A DNA stretch of 64,000 bases from JAJEFO01 sp965209045 (GCA_965209045.1 CBDBPW010000003.1:2046001-2110000); one strand, 5' to 3'. Positions 35,114 to 44,344 are shown, counted from the stretch's first letter. Notes: generated from the sequence alone by a model not told the origin. Numbers and translations: made by a program.

Positions 35114-36475
35114 CTACTTGACCTGGACGGGATCGAACGATGCGCCCAGCTCCGTCATGAGCGCCGCGAATGTCGGAAACGACGTGGCGACCGGCAAGAC
35201 GTCATCCACCGTCACGGCTTCCTTCGCGCCGAGGCCAAGGCAGAGAAACGACATGGCAACGCGGTGATCAAGGCGTGCCTCGACATGCGCCCCGCCCGGC
35301 ACGCCCGCAGGGCCCATGCCCTCGACCTCCCACCAGTCCTCGCCTTCATTGACGGTCCCGCCAGTGGCACGAAGACCGCATGCCATCGCATCGATCCGGT
35401 CACTCTCCTTCACCCGGAGCTCCCCAACACCCCGCATGACGGTGCGCCCCTCGGCGAAGGCGCTTACGATTGAAAGGATAGGGTATTCGTCGATCATGGA
35501 AGCCGCGCGCTCGGGTGGCACCTCGATGCCCTTGAGTTCAGGGGAGAAGCGCGCACGTATGTCCGCGACGGGCTCGCCCCCTTCCTCACGCTCGTTTTCG
35601 AAGGACAGGTCAGCCCCCATCTCGCGGAGCGTGGCGAAGAAGCCGGAACGGGTCGGGTTCATCCCGACATCTGGGACCAGCACGTCCGATCCTTCAACAA
35701 TCAGTGCGGCCGCCACCGGAAAGGCCGCGGAAGACGGATCGCGCGGCACGGAAATGTCTTGCGGCCGAAGCTCGGCATGGCCCTTGAGCGTGATCACGCG
35801 TCCGCGGGCCTTTGAATCGACGTCGATGCCGGCACCGAATCCCCTGAGCATTCTCTCCGTGTGGTCACGCGTGGCTTCCCGCTCGATCACGACCGACTCG
35901 CCGGGCGCGTTTAGCCCGGCGAGGAGGATGGCGGACTTCACCTGCGCAGACGCAACTGGCATGGCGTAGTTGACGGGCACCGGATCCATCGCGCCCGTGA
36001 TCGTCATCGGCAGCCGCCCACCAGCCTGGCCAACCGCCCGGGCTCCAAAGTCGGCGAGAGGCTGGGTGACCCGACTCATCGGACGCGAACGGAGGGATGC
36101 GTCGCCCGTAAACGTCGCGCTGATAGGCGTTGTTGCCATCGCTCCCATGATGAGGCGTGCGCCTGTCCCGGAGTTTCCGCAGTCGATCACGTCCGCAGGT
36201 TCGCCGAATCCGCCCACGCCAACACCGTGAACAGACCAGTTGCCTCCGCCCATATCGGTCACTTCTGCGCCGAATGCGCGCATCGCATCGGCAGTGGCCA
36301 GCACGTCCGCGCCTTCGAGAAGCCCCGCGATTCGCGTTTCGCCAACGCACATCGCTCCAAGAATCAGCGATCGATGCGAAATCGACTTGTCGCCCGGCAC
36401 ATGCGATTCTCCCGTTAGCGCACCGGATGGGCGCGCAGTCATCGGTTCAGGCGCAACGCTTCCCGACATCGGCAT
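35114..36475 (-). CDS. aroA: EPSP synthase, class II type
   Basis: The 453-residue enzyme joins shikimate-3-phosphate and PEP to make EPSP on the way to chorismate. The sequence resembles class II (CP4-like) synthases: HVPGDKSISHRSLILGAM, ASAQVKSAILLAGLN, TRDHTERMLRGFGA, ASMIDEYPILSIVSAFAEG and LRVKESDRIDA. The PEP-site segment reads DCGNSGTGARL, with Gly where the glyphosate-tolerant CP4 enzyme has Ala. It converges with the sulfate-activation gene and is followed on the same strand by nothing else; aroB and aroK lie about 26 kb away. Confidence 0.95.
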   Translation of the reverse strand: MPMSGSVAPEPMTARPSGALTGESHVPGDKSISHRSLILGAMCVGETRIAGLLEGADVLATADAMRAFGAEVTDMGGGNWSVHGVGVGGFGEPADVIDCGNSGTGARLIMGAMATTPISATFTGDASLRSRPMSRVTQPLADFGARAVGQAGGRLPMTITGAMDPVPVNYAMPVASAQVKSAILLAGLNAPGESVVIEREATRDHTERMLRGFGAGIDVDSKARGRVITLKGHAELRPQDISVPRDPSSAAFPVAAALIVEGSDVLVPDVGMNPTRSGFFATLREMGADLSFENEREEGGEPVADIRARFSPELKGIEVPPERAASMIDEYPILSIVSAFAEGRTVMRGVGELRVKESDRIDAMACGLRATGGTVNEGEDWWEVEGMGPAGVPGGAHVEARLDHRVAMSFLCLGLGAKEAVTVDDVLPVATSFPTFAALMTELGASFDPVQVK

Positions 36476-36585
36476 TCCTTCTTCGTGTACGGCTCACTAT
36501 CCGAGTGAACTGCAAGGGTCCATCGTCAAACATGCTGCGGCACCGCAACGCGGCGCAAGGCAATGGCGATTCGCGCACAACGCAA

Positions 36586-37299
36586 TCACGCATCGGGCTT
36601 CCTGAACGTAAGGTAGGTGGGTGTCCGGCCCTCCCGCACCGCCTTCTGCTCGTAGCGCGTTGGCAGCCAGTCCTTCCATGGCTTTCGCCAGTCGTCAGGA
36701 CGTTCCGCCTGCCAGGCAAATCCAGCCTTCGGCACTTCCTCCATGGCCTGGCGCACATAGTCCGGAATGTCAGTCGAGATCCTGAACCTGGCACCCGGTG
36801 CCAGTATCGCAAAGAGCGGACCCAGGTGTTCCGGCGTCACGAAGCGCCGTCTGTGGTGCTTTCTCTTCGGCCAGGGGTCCGGGTAGAGAAGAAATGCCAC
36901 TTCCACCGACTGTTCGGGCAGCACATCCATCAGATCACGTGCATCGCCCGGGTATATCCGGATGTTCCTGACTCCGGTCGACCTGATTCTGCCAAGCAGC
37001 TTTGCCACTCCGTCGATGTAAGGCTCTGCCGCGACAAATCCGACTCCCGGGTTCCGGACGGCCTGGTGCACCAGGTGCTCGCCGCCTCCAAATCCCACTT
37101 CCAGCCAGACAGGGCGGTCGCCAAACGTCGCCTCGAGATCCAGTTTCTTGCGCGCGGGATTCTCGTCCCGCTTGACTCCTGTCAGACCTACCTGAGCGAG
37201 ATCGTCAAGATAGCGCTTCTGGCTTGTGCGCAGACCCCGACCGCGAGCACGTCCGTACAAGTTGCGCCAAGGCGTGTCGGAAGGAGGTTTGCGGGCCAT
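36586..37299 (-). CDS. trmB: tRNA (guanine-N7-)-methyltransferase
   Basis: The product is about 237 residues from the ATG at 37299 (MARKPPSDTPWRNLYGRARG). It places m7G46 in tRNA using SAM. Motifs are VWLEVGFGGGEHLVHQA (SAM site), GFVAAEPYIDGVAKLL and the TrmB signature LYPDPWPKRKHHRRRFV. A longer frame to 37326 adds nine residues. It is divergent from pdeM. Confidence 0.95.
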   Translation of the reverse strand: MARKPPSDTPWRNLYGRARGRGLRTSQKRYLDDLAQVGLTGVKRDENPARKKLDLEATFGDRPVWLEVGFGGGEHLVHQAVRNPGVGFVAAEPYIDGVAKLLGRIRSTGVRNIRIYPGDARDLMDVLPEQSVEVAFLLYPDPWPKRKHHRRRFVTPEHLGPLFAILAPGARFRISTDIPDYVRQAMEEVPKAGFAWQAERPDDWRKPWKDWLPTRYEQKAVREGRTPTYLTFRKPDA

Positions 37300-37371
37300 G
37301 GGCGCATTTCGCAAGCGGGCACGCACCCGTCAAGCCTTGCCAATCCTGAAGGTCAGCAATAGGAACGGATC

Positions 37372-38031
37372 ATGAACGCCCTTGACATCCGGTTCTGCGG
37401 GGAGATCCTCACGCTGCTGCCGTCAGGCGCATTGCATTGGCCGTCAAGAGGGCTTCTGGCGGTCGCGGACCTGCACTTAGGAAAGTCGGAGCGAATCGCA
37501 CGGAGAAGCGGAACGCTTCTGCCTCCTTACGACGCCGACGAGACGCTCGCTCGTCTTGCCGCGGACGCGGACACGTTGCGGCCAGAAGTCGTGCTGTGCC
37601 TAGGCGACAGTTTCGACGACCTTGCTGCCGCCGGCGCGATTTCCGAGACGATTCGAACGAAGGTTTTCCAACTGCAGGAAGGCAGGCATTGGATTTGGCT
37701 CGAAGGCAACCACGACCCCGGCCCCGCCAATCTGGGCGGCACGCACCTGTACGAGTTTCGGCTCGGTCCACTCGCCTTCAGGCACATTGCCGAAATCGAC
37801 GCCGGCCCCGGAGAGATTTCCGGCCATTTCCATCCCAAGGCGCGCATCCGCGGCACATCCCGGCCTTGCTTCATGGTTGACGAGGCGCGGCTGATTCTGC
37901 CCGCCTACGGTTGCTATACGGGAGGGCTCGACTGGACCGCATCCGCGCTGCGCGACCTCTTTTCCGGACGCGCAGTGGCGTACCTCACCGGGACACAAGT
38001 GTTGCCAGCGCCTGTCCCGAGCGCGGTGTGA
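37372..38031 (+). CDS. pdeM: PdeM-like metallophosphoesterase (ligase-associated)
   Basis: The 219-residue protein has the calcineurin-like motifs VADLHLGKSERIARRSG, VLCLGDSFDD, WLEGNHDPGP and ISGHFHPKARI, which together bind two metal ions. It matches the PdeM family of predicted DNA-repair endonucleases usually found with an ATP-dependent ligase and an Lhr-type helicase. Those partners are not in this window, so the repair role is inferred from the family only. Confidence 0.85.
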   Translation: MNALDIRFCGEILTLLPSGALHWPSRGLLAVADLHLGKSERIARRSGTLLPPYDADETLARLAADADTLRPEVVLCLGDSFDDLAAAGAISETIRTKVFQLQEGRHWIWLEGNHDPGPANLGGTHLYEFRLGPLAFRHIAEIDAGPGEISGHFHPKARIRGTSRPCFMVDEARLILPAYGCYTGGLDWTASALRDLFSGRAVAYLTGTQVLPAPVPSAV

Positions 38032-38481
38032 GCAATCCTCCACCCGTCAGCGAACCCGACGGCATTTCCTGCCGACGCCTTTCATGCATGGACGTGCAGT
38101 CATCTCCCGGCGTGGAAGGACGCCGCCTGAGGCACGCCGAGTCTCCCGGGTACATCGGCCGTCCCGACTCGGAATCAAGCATCATCTCTGTCTGACTGAC
38201 CAGCGATCCACCGACTCGACACGGGCATTTCGGGACCCACACGCACTCATCATCTCGAACAGGGGACCGCGGGTGAATGCCGCTGCTGCCAACAGTGCGT
38301 CCGGAACATGGTCGTCGAGAGGGTCGCCGCGAAGGCGCCAGTCTGCCTTGGCCTTCGCGCATGCCTGTGCATCGGCGCAGGTCAAGTCCATGACTCGATC
38401 ATCGAGCAACTCGTCAACGAGATCGCCCAACCGCGCGTCAAGACTGCCTTGGCGCCTCCAATGCGCCAGACGTCCGATGCT

Positions 38482-38485
38482 GTAG
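38482..38485. repeat. Target-site duplication, left copy (gtag)
   Basis: Four bases abutting the left end of the IS1634-family element, repeated at 40504-40507. Short, but supported by exact restoration of the vapC frame. Confidence 0.75.
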
Positions 38486-38600
38486 ACGGAACTTTCAGCC
38501 GGTCATCCGGCCGTTTGCTCGTCCAACGCGCTGAAACGCAACGGCTTCCCGCTGCTGGCGGGATGCAGATGAGTGGATTCATACTTACATAAGAAAGCCC

Positions 38601-38629
38601 TTGACATGGGCCGCATGTGATCCTACAGG
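38601..38629 (+). promoter_or_regulatory. Predicted promoter of the IS1634-family transposase
   Basis: ttgaca at 38601-38606 is a consensus -35 box, followed after 17 bases by tacagg at 38624-38629 as a weak -10. It lies 38 bases before the transposase ATG. Copies of cttacataag on both sides (38584 and 38653) could be binding sites. Confidence 0.5.
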
Positions 38630-38666
38630 ATGAATCAGCAGGCAGGAAACAACTTACATAAGCAGG

Positions 38667-40442
38667 ATGTCCATCCGAATCGACGTCATCCCCAACCAGT
38701 ACGGAACCAGGGCCGTCCTCCTCAGGAAGACTTGGTGCGAGGGACGGCGCGTGCGCCACAAGACCGTCGCCAACCTCTCCGGCCTCGATCCCGCCGTCGT
38801 CGACGGCTTCCGCGCCGTGCTCAGGGGCGGGCTCGTCCTCGACGACCCCCGCAAGGCCTTCGCGATCCGCCGCTCGCTTCCCCACGGTCATGTCGCCGCC
38901 GTTCTGGGCACGATGAGGCGGCTCGGCTTCAGGCGCCTCATCGGGCGCAGGAAGGAGCGGAGCCGGGACCTCGCGCTCGCCGCCGTCGCCGCGCGGATCA
39001 TCGACCCCGCCTCCAAGCTGGCCACCGCCAGGGCGCTGGATCCGGAGACCGCGTCGACGAGCCTCGGCACCCTGCTCGGGCTCGGGCCCGTCACCGGCAA
39101 CGAGATGCTGGACATGCTCGACTGGCTGCTGGCGCGCCAGCCCTGGATCGAGCGGAGCCTCGCGAACCGGCACCTGAAGGGCGGGAACACGCTGATCCTG
39201 TACGACGTCAGTTCCAGCTACCTGGAGGGCAGGAAATGCCCGCTGGCGGCCTTCGGCCACAACCGCGACGGCAAGAGGGGCAAGATGCAGGTCACCTACG
39301 GGCTGCTCTGCGCGGCGGACGGCTGCCCGGTGGCGGTGGAGGTGTTCGCCGGCAACGCCGGGGACCCGTCCACGGTGGCAAGCCAGGTGGACAAGGTCCG
39401 CTCCCGCTTCGGCATCGGCCGCGTTGCGCTGGTGGGCGACAGGGGCATGCTGACGACGGCGCGGATCCGGGAGGACCTCGAGCCCGCGGGGCTCGACTGG
39501 ATCTCGGCGCTGAAGACGGGCGACATCCGCAAGCTGCTGAGGGAGGGCGCGGACGGCGGCCCGGCCCCGCTGGAGCCGGAGGCGCTGGTTCCCGACGCGG
39601 TGGCGGAGGTCACGGGCCCGGACTTCCCCGGCGAGCGGCTGATGGTGTGCCTGAACCCGAGGCTGCGGCAGGAGCGGGCCCGCAAGCGGGAGGACCTGCT
39701 CAAGGCCACCGAGGAGGCGCTGGAGGCGATCGCGGCGTCGGTGCGCTCGGGCCGGCTGAAGGGGCGCGAGGCCATCGACCGCCGCGTGGGCCGGGACGCC
39801 AACCGCCGCAAGGTCGGGAAGCACTTCGAGATCGACGTCACGGACGGCGGCATCTCCTGGCGCCGCCGCGAGGCCCGGATCGCCGCCGAGGCGCGGCTCG
39901 ACGGCGTCTACGTGATCCGCACCAGCCTGGATTCCGCGTCGCTCGGACCGGAGGCGGCGGTGGAGGCGTACAAGGGTCTCGCGCGGGTGGAGCGCGCGTT
40001 CCTGACGATGAAGGCCTCGCGGCTGCGGATCCGGCCCGTGCACGTCTGGTCGGAGGATCACGTCCGCGCCCATGTGTTCCTTTGCATGCTTGCGTACCAC
40101 GTGGAATGGCACATGCGCCGGGACCTGGCCCCGATCCTGTTCGAGGACGACGACCGCGAGGGCGCCCGGGCGCAACGGAGCTCCCCGGTGGAGCCCGCCA
40201 GGGTCTCGGAGAGCGCCAGGGCCAAGGCGGCGGACAAGAGGACCCCGGACGGGCTTCCGGTCCACAGCCTCACGACGCTGCTCGCCGACCTCGGGACGCT
40301 GACGCTGAACCACGCCTCCATTCCCGGACGGCCCGACAGCCGGTTCCTGCTGGCCTCCGAGCCGACCGAGCTGCAGAAAAGGGCGTTCGAGCTGCTCGGG
40401 ATGGACCCGGATCGGGACGCTTACATAAGCGTGACAGCCTGA
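38667..40442 (+). CDS. IS1634-family transposase
   Basis: The 591-residue DDE transposase belongs to the IS4-related IS1634 family. Visible features are the N-terminal QYGTRAVLLRKTWCEGRRVR, the first catalytic Asp in LILYDVSSSYLEGRKC, GLLCAADGCPVAVEVFAGN, the second Asp in VALVGDRGMLTTARI, and the YREK-like region VYVIRTSLDS followed by AYKGLARVERAFLTMK. The C-terminus (LNHASIPGRPDSRFLLAS) is intact. The stop lies 61 bases inside the right end of the element. No frameshift is seen, so it may still be active. Confidence 0.93.
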   Translation: MSIRIDVIPNQYGTRAVLLRKTWCEGRRVRHKTVANLSGLDPAVVDGFRAVLRGGLVLDDPRKAFAIRRSLPHGHVAAVLGTMRRLGFRRLIGRRKERSRDLALAAVAARIIDPASKLATARALDPETASTSLGTLLGLGPVTGNEMLDMLDWLLARQPWIERSLANRHLKGGNTLILYDVSSSYLEGRKCPLAAFGHNRDGKRGKMQVTYGLLCAADGCPVAVEVFAGNAGDPSTVASQVDKVRSRFGIGRVALVGDRGMLTTARIREDLEPAGLDWISALKTGDIRKLLREGADGGPAPLEPEALVPDAVAEVTGPDFPGERLMVCLNPRLRQERARKREDLLKATEEALEAIAASVRSGRLKGREAIDRRVGRDANRRKVGKHFEIDVTDGGISWRRREARIAAEARLDGVYVIRTSLDSASLGPEAAVEAYKGLARVERAFLTMKASRLRIRPVHVWSEDHVRAHVFLCMLAYHVEWHMRRDLAPILFEDDDREGARAQRSSPVEPARVSESARAKAADKRTPDGLPVHSLTTLLADLGTLTLNHASIPGRPDSRFLLASEPTELQKRAFELLGMDPDRDAYISVTA

Positions 40443-40503
40443 TTCCGGCCGAAACCCCAGTCACGCATGGCGGAAACCGTCTTCGCGGCCGGTAAAGTTC
40501 CGT

Positions 40504-40507
40504 GTAG
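40504..40507. repeat. Target-site duplication, right copy (gtag)
   Basis: Matches 38482-38485 and marks the right boundary of the IS1634-family element inside vapC. Confidence 0.75.
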
Positions 40508-40651
40508 AGCGCCTCCCAGACCGACACCGACGAAAGGCCCAGGCCCTCGTCTGCGATCGAATCGAGGAGGCCGGCAGCCTGAGGTTCGGGCGGCTCGCAT
40601 CTTCCTGGAAGCCACGTTCGTGTCCAAGAGCCACGCGAGCGGAGCTGTCAT

Positions 40652-41018
40652 CTCTCGCCCGAGCGGGACAATGGCAGGGGTCCGACTCCAAGTCGCAACT
40701 GGGGGGGCGGTCGACACCGCGGTCCTCTCCGGAATGTCGGGCACTTGCCGCGTACGGCTTCGGCGGAACTCGGCCTTCGTGTTCAGTTCGTGGACCGGTC
40801 GGCGGACCACCTCTCCGATCGACATGCCGTTCTGCCGCGCTGCGCGTCAGAACCAAGACTTGTCCCTGGAATCAATCTTGCGAGCGAAGATGCTTGCACT
40901 CACGCCAGGAACTCCCCTTTGCCCGGGCGCCCCCTTCAACGACCGGCCAGCAATCAAGTCGTGCCATCAAGCGCTGCGGAGCAAGGCCAGGTCCAGACCG
41001 GAAATGCATGCAGGCCAT
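40652..41018. other. Upstream flank of the vapC relic
   Basis: An antitoxin gene would be expected here on the minus strand, before vapC. Minus-strand frames exist but none shows a recognisable antitoxin domain, and no plus-strand gene is supported. Decay of the antitoxin is a reasonable guess. Confidence 0.35.
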
Positions 41019-41921
41019 TCAGGCCGTCAAGCCTACCGGTTCCGTAACGCCGCTCGAGCGGCAGCATGCTGTCAACGTGTTCGCAAGCAGGCAGGCGATG
41101 GTCATTGGTCCTACGCCGCCCGGCACCGGCGTAATCGCGCCGGCCACCTGAGAAGCGCCTTCGAAGTCAACGTCTCCAACAAGCCGCGTCCTGCCCTCGC
41201 CCCTTTCCGGCGCCCCAACCCTGTTGATCCCCACATCGATCACTGTAGCCCCGGGCTTGATCCAGTCGCCTTGGACCATTGCTGGTCGCCCAACGGCAGC
41301 AACGACCACGTCCGCTCGCTGCACGACCTCCGCCAGATCCCTTGTTCGCGAATGTGCGACTGTCACCGTGCAGCTGTCGCCGATCAGCAGTTGGGCCATC
41401 GGCCTGCCCACGATGTTGGATCGGCCGATTATCACCGCGTCCAGACCAGAGAGGCTTTCGTGGTGGTCCCTGAGCATCATGAGGCATCCAAGTGGCGTGC
41501 AGGGCACCATCGATTTCCGGCCAGTGCCGAGAAGTCCCACATTGGAAATGTGGAAACCGTCCACATCCTTTGCCGGATCAATGGCATTGACCACGAGATC
41601 CTCATTCAGATGTTCGGGCAGCGGCAATTGCACCAAGATGCCATGTATGGAAGAGTCGGTGTTCAATTGGTCAATCAACGCCAGCAGTTCGCGTTCTGAC
41701 GTGTCCGGTGCCAGCTTGTGTTCGACGCTCTTCATTCCGGCCTCGACCGTCGCCTTGCCCTTTGAACGCACGTAGACCTGGCTTGCCGGATCCTCGCCCA
41801 CCAGCACCACTGCAAGACCGGGTACAATGCTGTGCTCGCTTGCCAGCCGTGTCACGTGGTCCTTCACCTTGCCGCGCACTACAGCCGCGAATTCCCTGCC
41901 ATCAATTATCTTTGCACCCAT
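41019..41921 (-). CDS. folD: Methylenetetrahydrofolate dehydrogenase/cyclohydrolase
   Basis: The 300-residue bifunctional enzyme interconverts 5,10-methylene- and 10-formyl-tetrahydrofolate using NADP. Motifs are QVYVRSKGKATVEAGM with the catalytic Lys, GILVQLPLPEHLNED, DGFHISNVGLL, IIGRSNIVGRPMAQLL and ITPVPGGVGPMTIACLL. AGGAGG lies 5 bases before the ATG. The gene lies downstream of ftsH on the same strand after a 491-base gap. Confidence 0.97.
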   Translation of the reverse strand: MGAKIIDGREFAAVVRGKVKDHVTRLASEHSIVPGLAVVLVGEDPASQVYVRSKGKATVEAGMKSVEHKLAPDTSERELLALIDQLNTDSSIHGILVQLPLPEHLNEDLVVNAIDPAKDVDGFHISNVGLLGTGRKSMVPCTPLGCLMMLRDHHESLSGLDAVIIGRSNIVGRPMAQLLIGDSCTVTVAHSRTRDLAEVVQRADVVVAAVGRPAMVQGDWIKPGATVIDVGINRVGAPERGEGRTRLVGDVDFEGASQVAGAITPVPGGVGPMTIACLLANTLTACCRSSGVTEPVGLTA

Positions 41922-42412
41922 GAGGACCTCCTGACCGAGTCATGCAGTGGATTATCCGTGTATCCACTTGGCAGATGCCGGGAAACCGGCAATTCGGGCA
42001 ACGCAAGCGCCCTTGTTCCGGTTCCCGGGCAGGTCGCTTGGGCCAAGCGGTGCAGCATGCCGACCAACGTCAGTCATCCTTCGCGCACGAGCCTTGCGGT
42101 CAGGCCCCGAAGTCGTTCAGCCACCAACCTGAACGGCTGTCCTGCTTGGGAAAGGTCAGCCTTGAATGACATGCCCGGAGACTGGCAACGCCGATGCGAT
42201 CTCCAGTGCAACACTTCGCGACTTCGAGCGTCCGCAGAGTCGGTCATGCACAATTGACTGCAAGATCCTTTGAATGGCCGGGCCGCCCGATTCCGACAGG
42301 AAGTGCCGGAGCGAAAAGGGCACGATGGAGGACGGCACTGCCAACGCGGCAACGGCCTCCGAAGGCCGTGCACAACCGTCGACCTGCGGCGGCCACGCCT
42401 CTGCTAGAGAGG
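41922..42412. other. Intergenic region between ftsH and folD
   Basis: About 490 bases without a supported gene. A hairpin with 7-base arms acggcct and aggccgt (42352-42369) lies about 44 bases after the ftsH stop but lacks a clear U tract. The folD promoter should be here. No tRNA was recognised. Confidence 0.45.
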
Positions 42413-44344
42413 CTAGGCCGTCGGTTCCGGCTCGAGTTCAGGTTCTTCGCCGTCCCCGGACCTCTTGCGTGGTCGTGTCTTGGGAATCGCCGTGACGCTC
42501 GCCGTGCCGCTTGCGTCAGTGGAATCGTCCTCATCGTCGTCGGCACGCTTCAGCGGCTTGCCCTCGATCACGTTCGTTATTTCGCTGCCAGTAAGCGTTT
42601 CATATTCGAGCAGACCCTCGGCGAGGCGTTCAAGCTCGCCCATTCTCTTGGTGAGCACGTTCCTGGCCGTTTCATACCCCTCATCGACGAGTTCCTTCAC
42701 CTTTTCGTCGATGCGCTTCTGCATTTCCTCGGAATGGGCCTGGCCGGACTGGAAGGTGCCAAGATAGCTCTGCTGCTCGTATGAATAGTCGACCATGCCA
42801 AGCTCGTCCGCAAAGCCGAACTGGGTCACCATGGCACGCGCGATCTTGCTTGCCTGCTGGATGTCTGACGCGGCGCCGCTGGTGATGTCGTCCTTTCCGA
42901 AAATCAGCTCCTCGGCAGCGCGGCCTCCCATTGCCATGGCAATCTTCGACTTGTACTTCCGGAACGTGACTGAGAGCTGATCACGTTCCGGCAAGCTCAG
43001 CACCAGGCCGAGCGCCCTGCCACGAGGTATGATGGTGGCCTTGTGTATCGGATCGTGCTGCGGAACGTTGAGACCCACAATTGCGTGTCCGGCCTCGTGA
43101 TAGGCGGTCAACTTCTTCTCTTCCTCCGTCATGACCATCGAGCGCCGTTCGGCACCCATCATGACCTTGTCCTTGGCATTCTCGAAGTCATCCATCGTGA
43201 CGAATCGCCGACCGACACGGGCCGCCATCAACGCCGCCTCGTTCACGAGATTCGCGAGATCTGCCCCGGAAAAGCCGGGCGTGCCGCGCGCGATGATGCG
43301 AAGGTCGACGTCCGGACCCAGGGGAATCTTGCGTACATGCACGCCAAGAATCTTCTCACGGCCCTTGATGTCGGGGTTGGGCACCTGCACCTGCCGGTCA
43401 AAACGGCCTGGTCGCAGGAGCGCAGGATCAAGCACGTCGGGACGGTTTGTCGCCGCGACGATGATAATGCCTTCGTTCGCTTCGAAACCGTCCATTTCGA
43501 CCAGAAGCTGGTTCAGTGTCTGCTCCCGCTCATCATTGCCACCGCCGTAGCCAATGCCACGGCTGCGGCCCACGGCGTCGATTTCGTCAATGAAGACAAT
43601 GCAGGGTGCGTTTTTCTTTGCCTGCTCGAACATGTCACGGACGCGGCTGGCGCCGACGCCCACGAACATCTCGACAAAGTCGGATCCGGAGATCGTGAAG
43701 AACGGCACCCCGGCCTCACCGGCAATTGCGCGTGCCAACAACGTCTTCCCGGTGCCCGGCGGACCGACCAGAAGAGCGCCCTTGGGGATCTTTCCTCCAA
43801 GCCGCGAGAATTTCTGCGGATTGCGAAGGAACTCCACGATTTCCTCGAGTTCCTCCTTGGCTTCGTCGATCCCGGCCACGTCATCGAACGTGACGCGCCC
43901 GTGCTTCTCGGTCAGCAGCTTCGCACGCGACTTTCCGAACCCCATGGCTCCGCCACGTCCACCGCCCTGCATCCGGTTCATGAAATAGATCCAGACGCCG
44001 ATCAGCAGGAGAAACGGCAGGAACGACCAGAATATCGCCATGATACTCGACTGCTTCTGCGGCTTGGCGTCGAAGGACACGTTGTTGCTGACCAGGAGTT
44101 CCGTGGTTTCCGCGCCTTCAGGCTGGATCGTCACGTACTCGCGGCCGTCGCCGCCGCGAAAAGTGATCTTCTCGCCGTCAATCGTCGCAGCCGTAACGCT
44201 GCCATCCGAAACCCGGTCAACGAATTCGGAATAGCTGACGGTCGTGTTGCTCAGGCTTGGCTGGCCTCCGGAAACAAGATTGAACAGCGCCAGCACAAGC
44301 AGGAACAGGACAATCCAGAAGGCGATGTTGCGCATATTGGTCAA
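42413..44344 (-). CDS. ftsH: ATP-dependent zinc metalloprotease FtsH
   Basis: FtsH is a membrane AAA+ protease that removes damaged membrane proteins and regulators. The 643-residue product has two N-terminal membrane segments (NIAFWIVLFLLVLALFNLV; AIFWSFLPFLLLIGVWIYF), Walker A VGPPGTGKT, Walker B CIVFIDEIDAVG, ATNRPDVLDPALLRPGRFD and the zinc motif HEAGH. The start is probably a TTG at 44344 with GAGGGAG about 6 bases upstream, giving LTNMRNIAFW; an ATG three codons later is the alternative. The tail is long and acidic. It follows tilS after about 80 bases. Confidence 0.96.
   Translation of the reverse strand: MTNMRNIAFWIVLFLLVLALFNLVSGGQPSLSNTTVSYSEFVDRVSDGSVTAATIDGEKITFRGGDGREYVTIQPEGAETTELLVSNNVSFDAKPQKQSSIMAIFWSFLPFLLLIGVWIYFMNRMQGGGRGGAMGFGKSRAKLLTEKHGRVTFDDVAGIDEAKEELEEIVEFLRNPQKFSRLGGKIPKGALLVGPPGTGKTLLARAIAGEAGVPFFTISGSDFVEMFVGVGASRVRDMFEQAKKNAPCIVFIDEIDAVGRSRGIGYGGGNDEREQTLNQLLVEMDGFEANEGIIIVAATNRPDVLDPALLRPGRFDRQVQVPNPDIKGREKILGVHVRKIPLGPDVDLRIIARGTPGFSGADLANLVNEAALMAARVGRRFVTMDDFENAKDKVMMGAERRSMVMTEEEKKLTAYHEAGHAIVGLNVPQHDPIHKATIIPRGRALGLVLSLPERDQLSVTFRKYKSKIAMAMGGRAAEELIFGKDDITSGAASDIQQASKIARAMVTQFGFADELGMVDYSYEQQSYLGTFQSGQAHSEEMQKRIDEKVKELVDEGYETARNVLTKRMGELERLAEGLLEYETLTGSEITNVIEGKPLKRADDDEDDSTDASGTASVTAIPKTRPRKRSGDGEEPELEPEPTA

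Larger units (their letters stand above)
38486..40503 (+). mobile_element. IS1634-family insertion sequence, 2018 bp
   Basis: The ends were placed from the inverted terminal decamers acggaacttt (38486-38495) and aaagttccgt (40494-40503), the flanking gtag duplication, and the exact rejoining of the host gene when the element is removed. Beyond the decamers the inverted match continues imperfectly with CCGG-rich sequence. The element contains one intact transposase. A direct repeat cttacataag occurs inside it at 38584, 38653 and 40420. Confidence 0.85.
38182..40651 (-). pseudogene. vapC: PIN-domain toxin VapC relic, interrupted by an IS1634-family element
   Basis: The 5' part (40651 down to 40504) encodes PLAWLLDTNVASR and, after a +1 shift near 40610, EPPEPQAAGLLDSIADEG then LGLSSVSVWEALY. 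The 3' part (38481 down to 38182) continues SIGRLAHWRRQGSLDARLG, then DDRVMDLTCADAQACA and GDPLDDHVPDALLAAAAF. The acidic LDTN, E in VWE and D residues are the PIN-domain active site. Cutting out 38486-40503 and one gtag copy joins the frame exactly, leaving 448 bases, one more than a multiple of three, which agrees with a single inserted base. A working copy would cleave RNA as a type II toxin. No antitoxin gene was recognised upstream. Confidence 0.8.

Noticed and set aside
38382..40313. Minus-strand frame of 643 codons antisense to the IS1634-family transposase
   Set aside because: It is antisense to a well-supported transposase, crosses the IS end into the vapC relic and has no domain.
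38634..40445. First guess for the IS1634-family ends at gaatca/tgattc or at cttacataag
   Set aside because: No matching flanking duplication and no restoration of the host gene; the acggaacttt ends with gtag satisfy both.
38630..40495. Plus-strand frame of 621 codons overlapping the IS1634-family transposase
   Set aside because: Shadow frame of a GC-rich gene; Arg/Gly/Pro-rich and without motifs.
42352..42369. ftsH terminator
   Set aside because: A 7-base hairpin is present but there is no U tract after it on the minus strand, so I did not call it a terminator.
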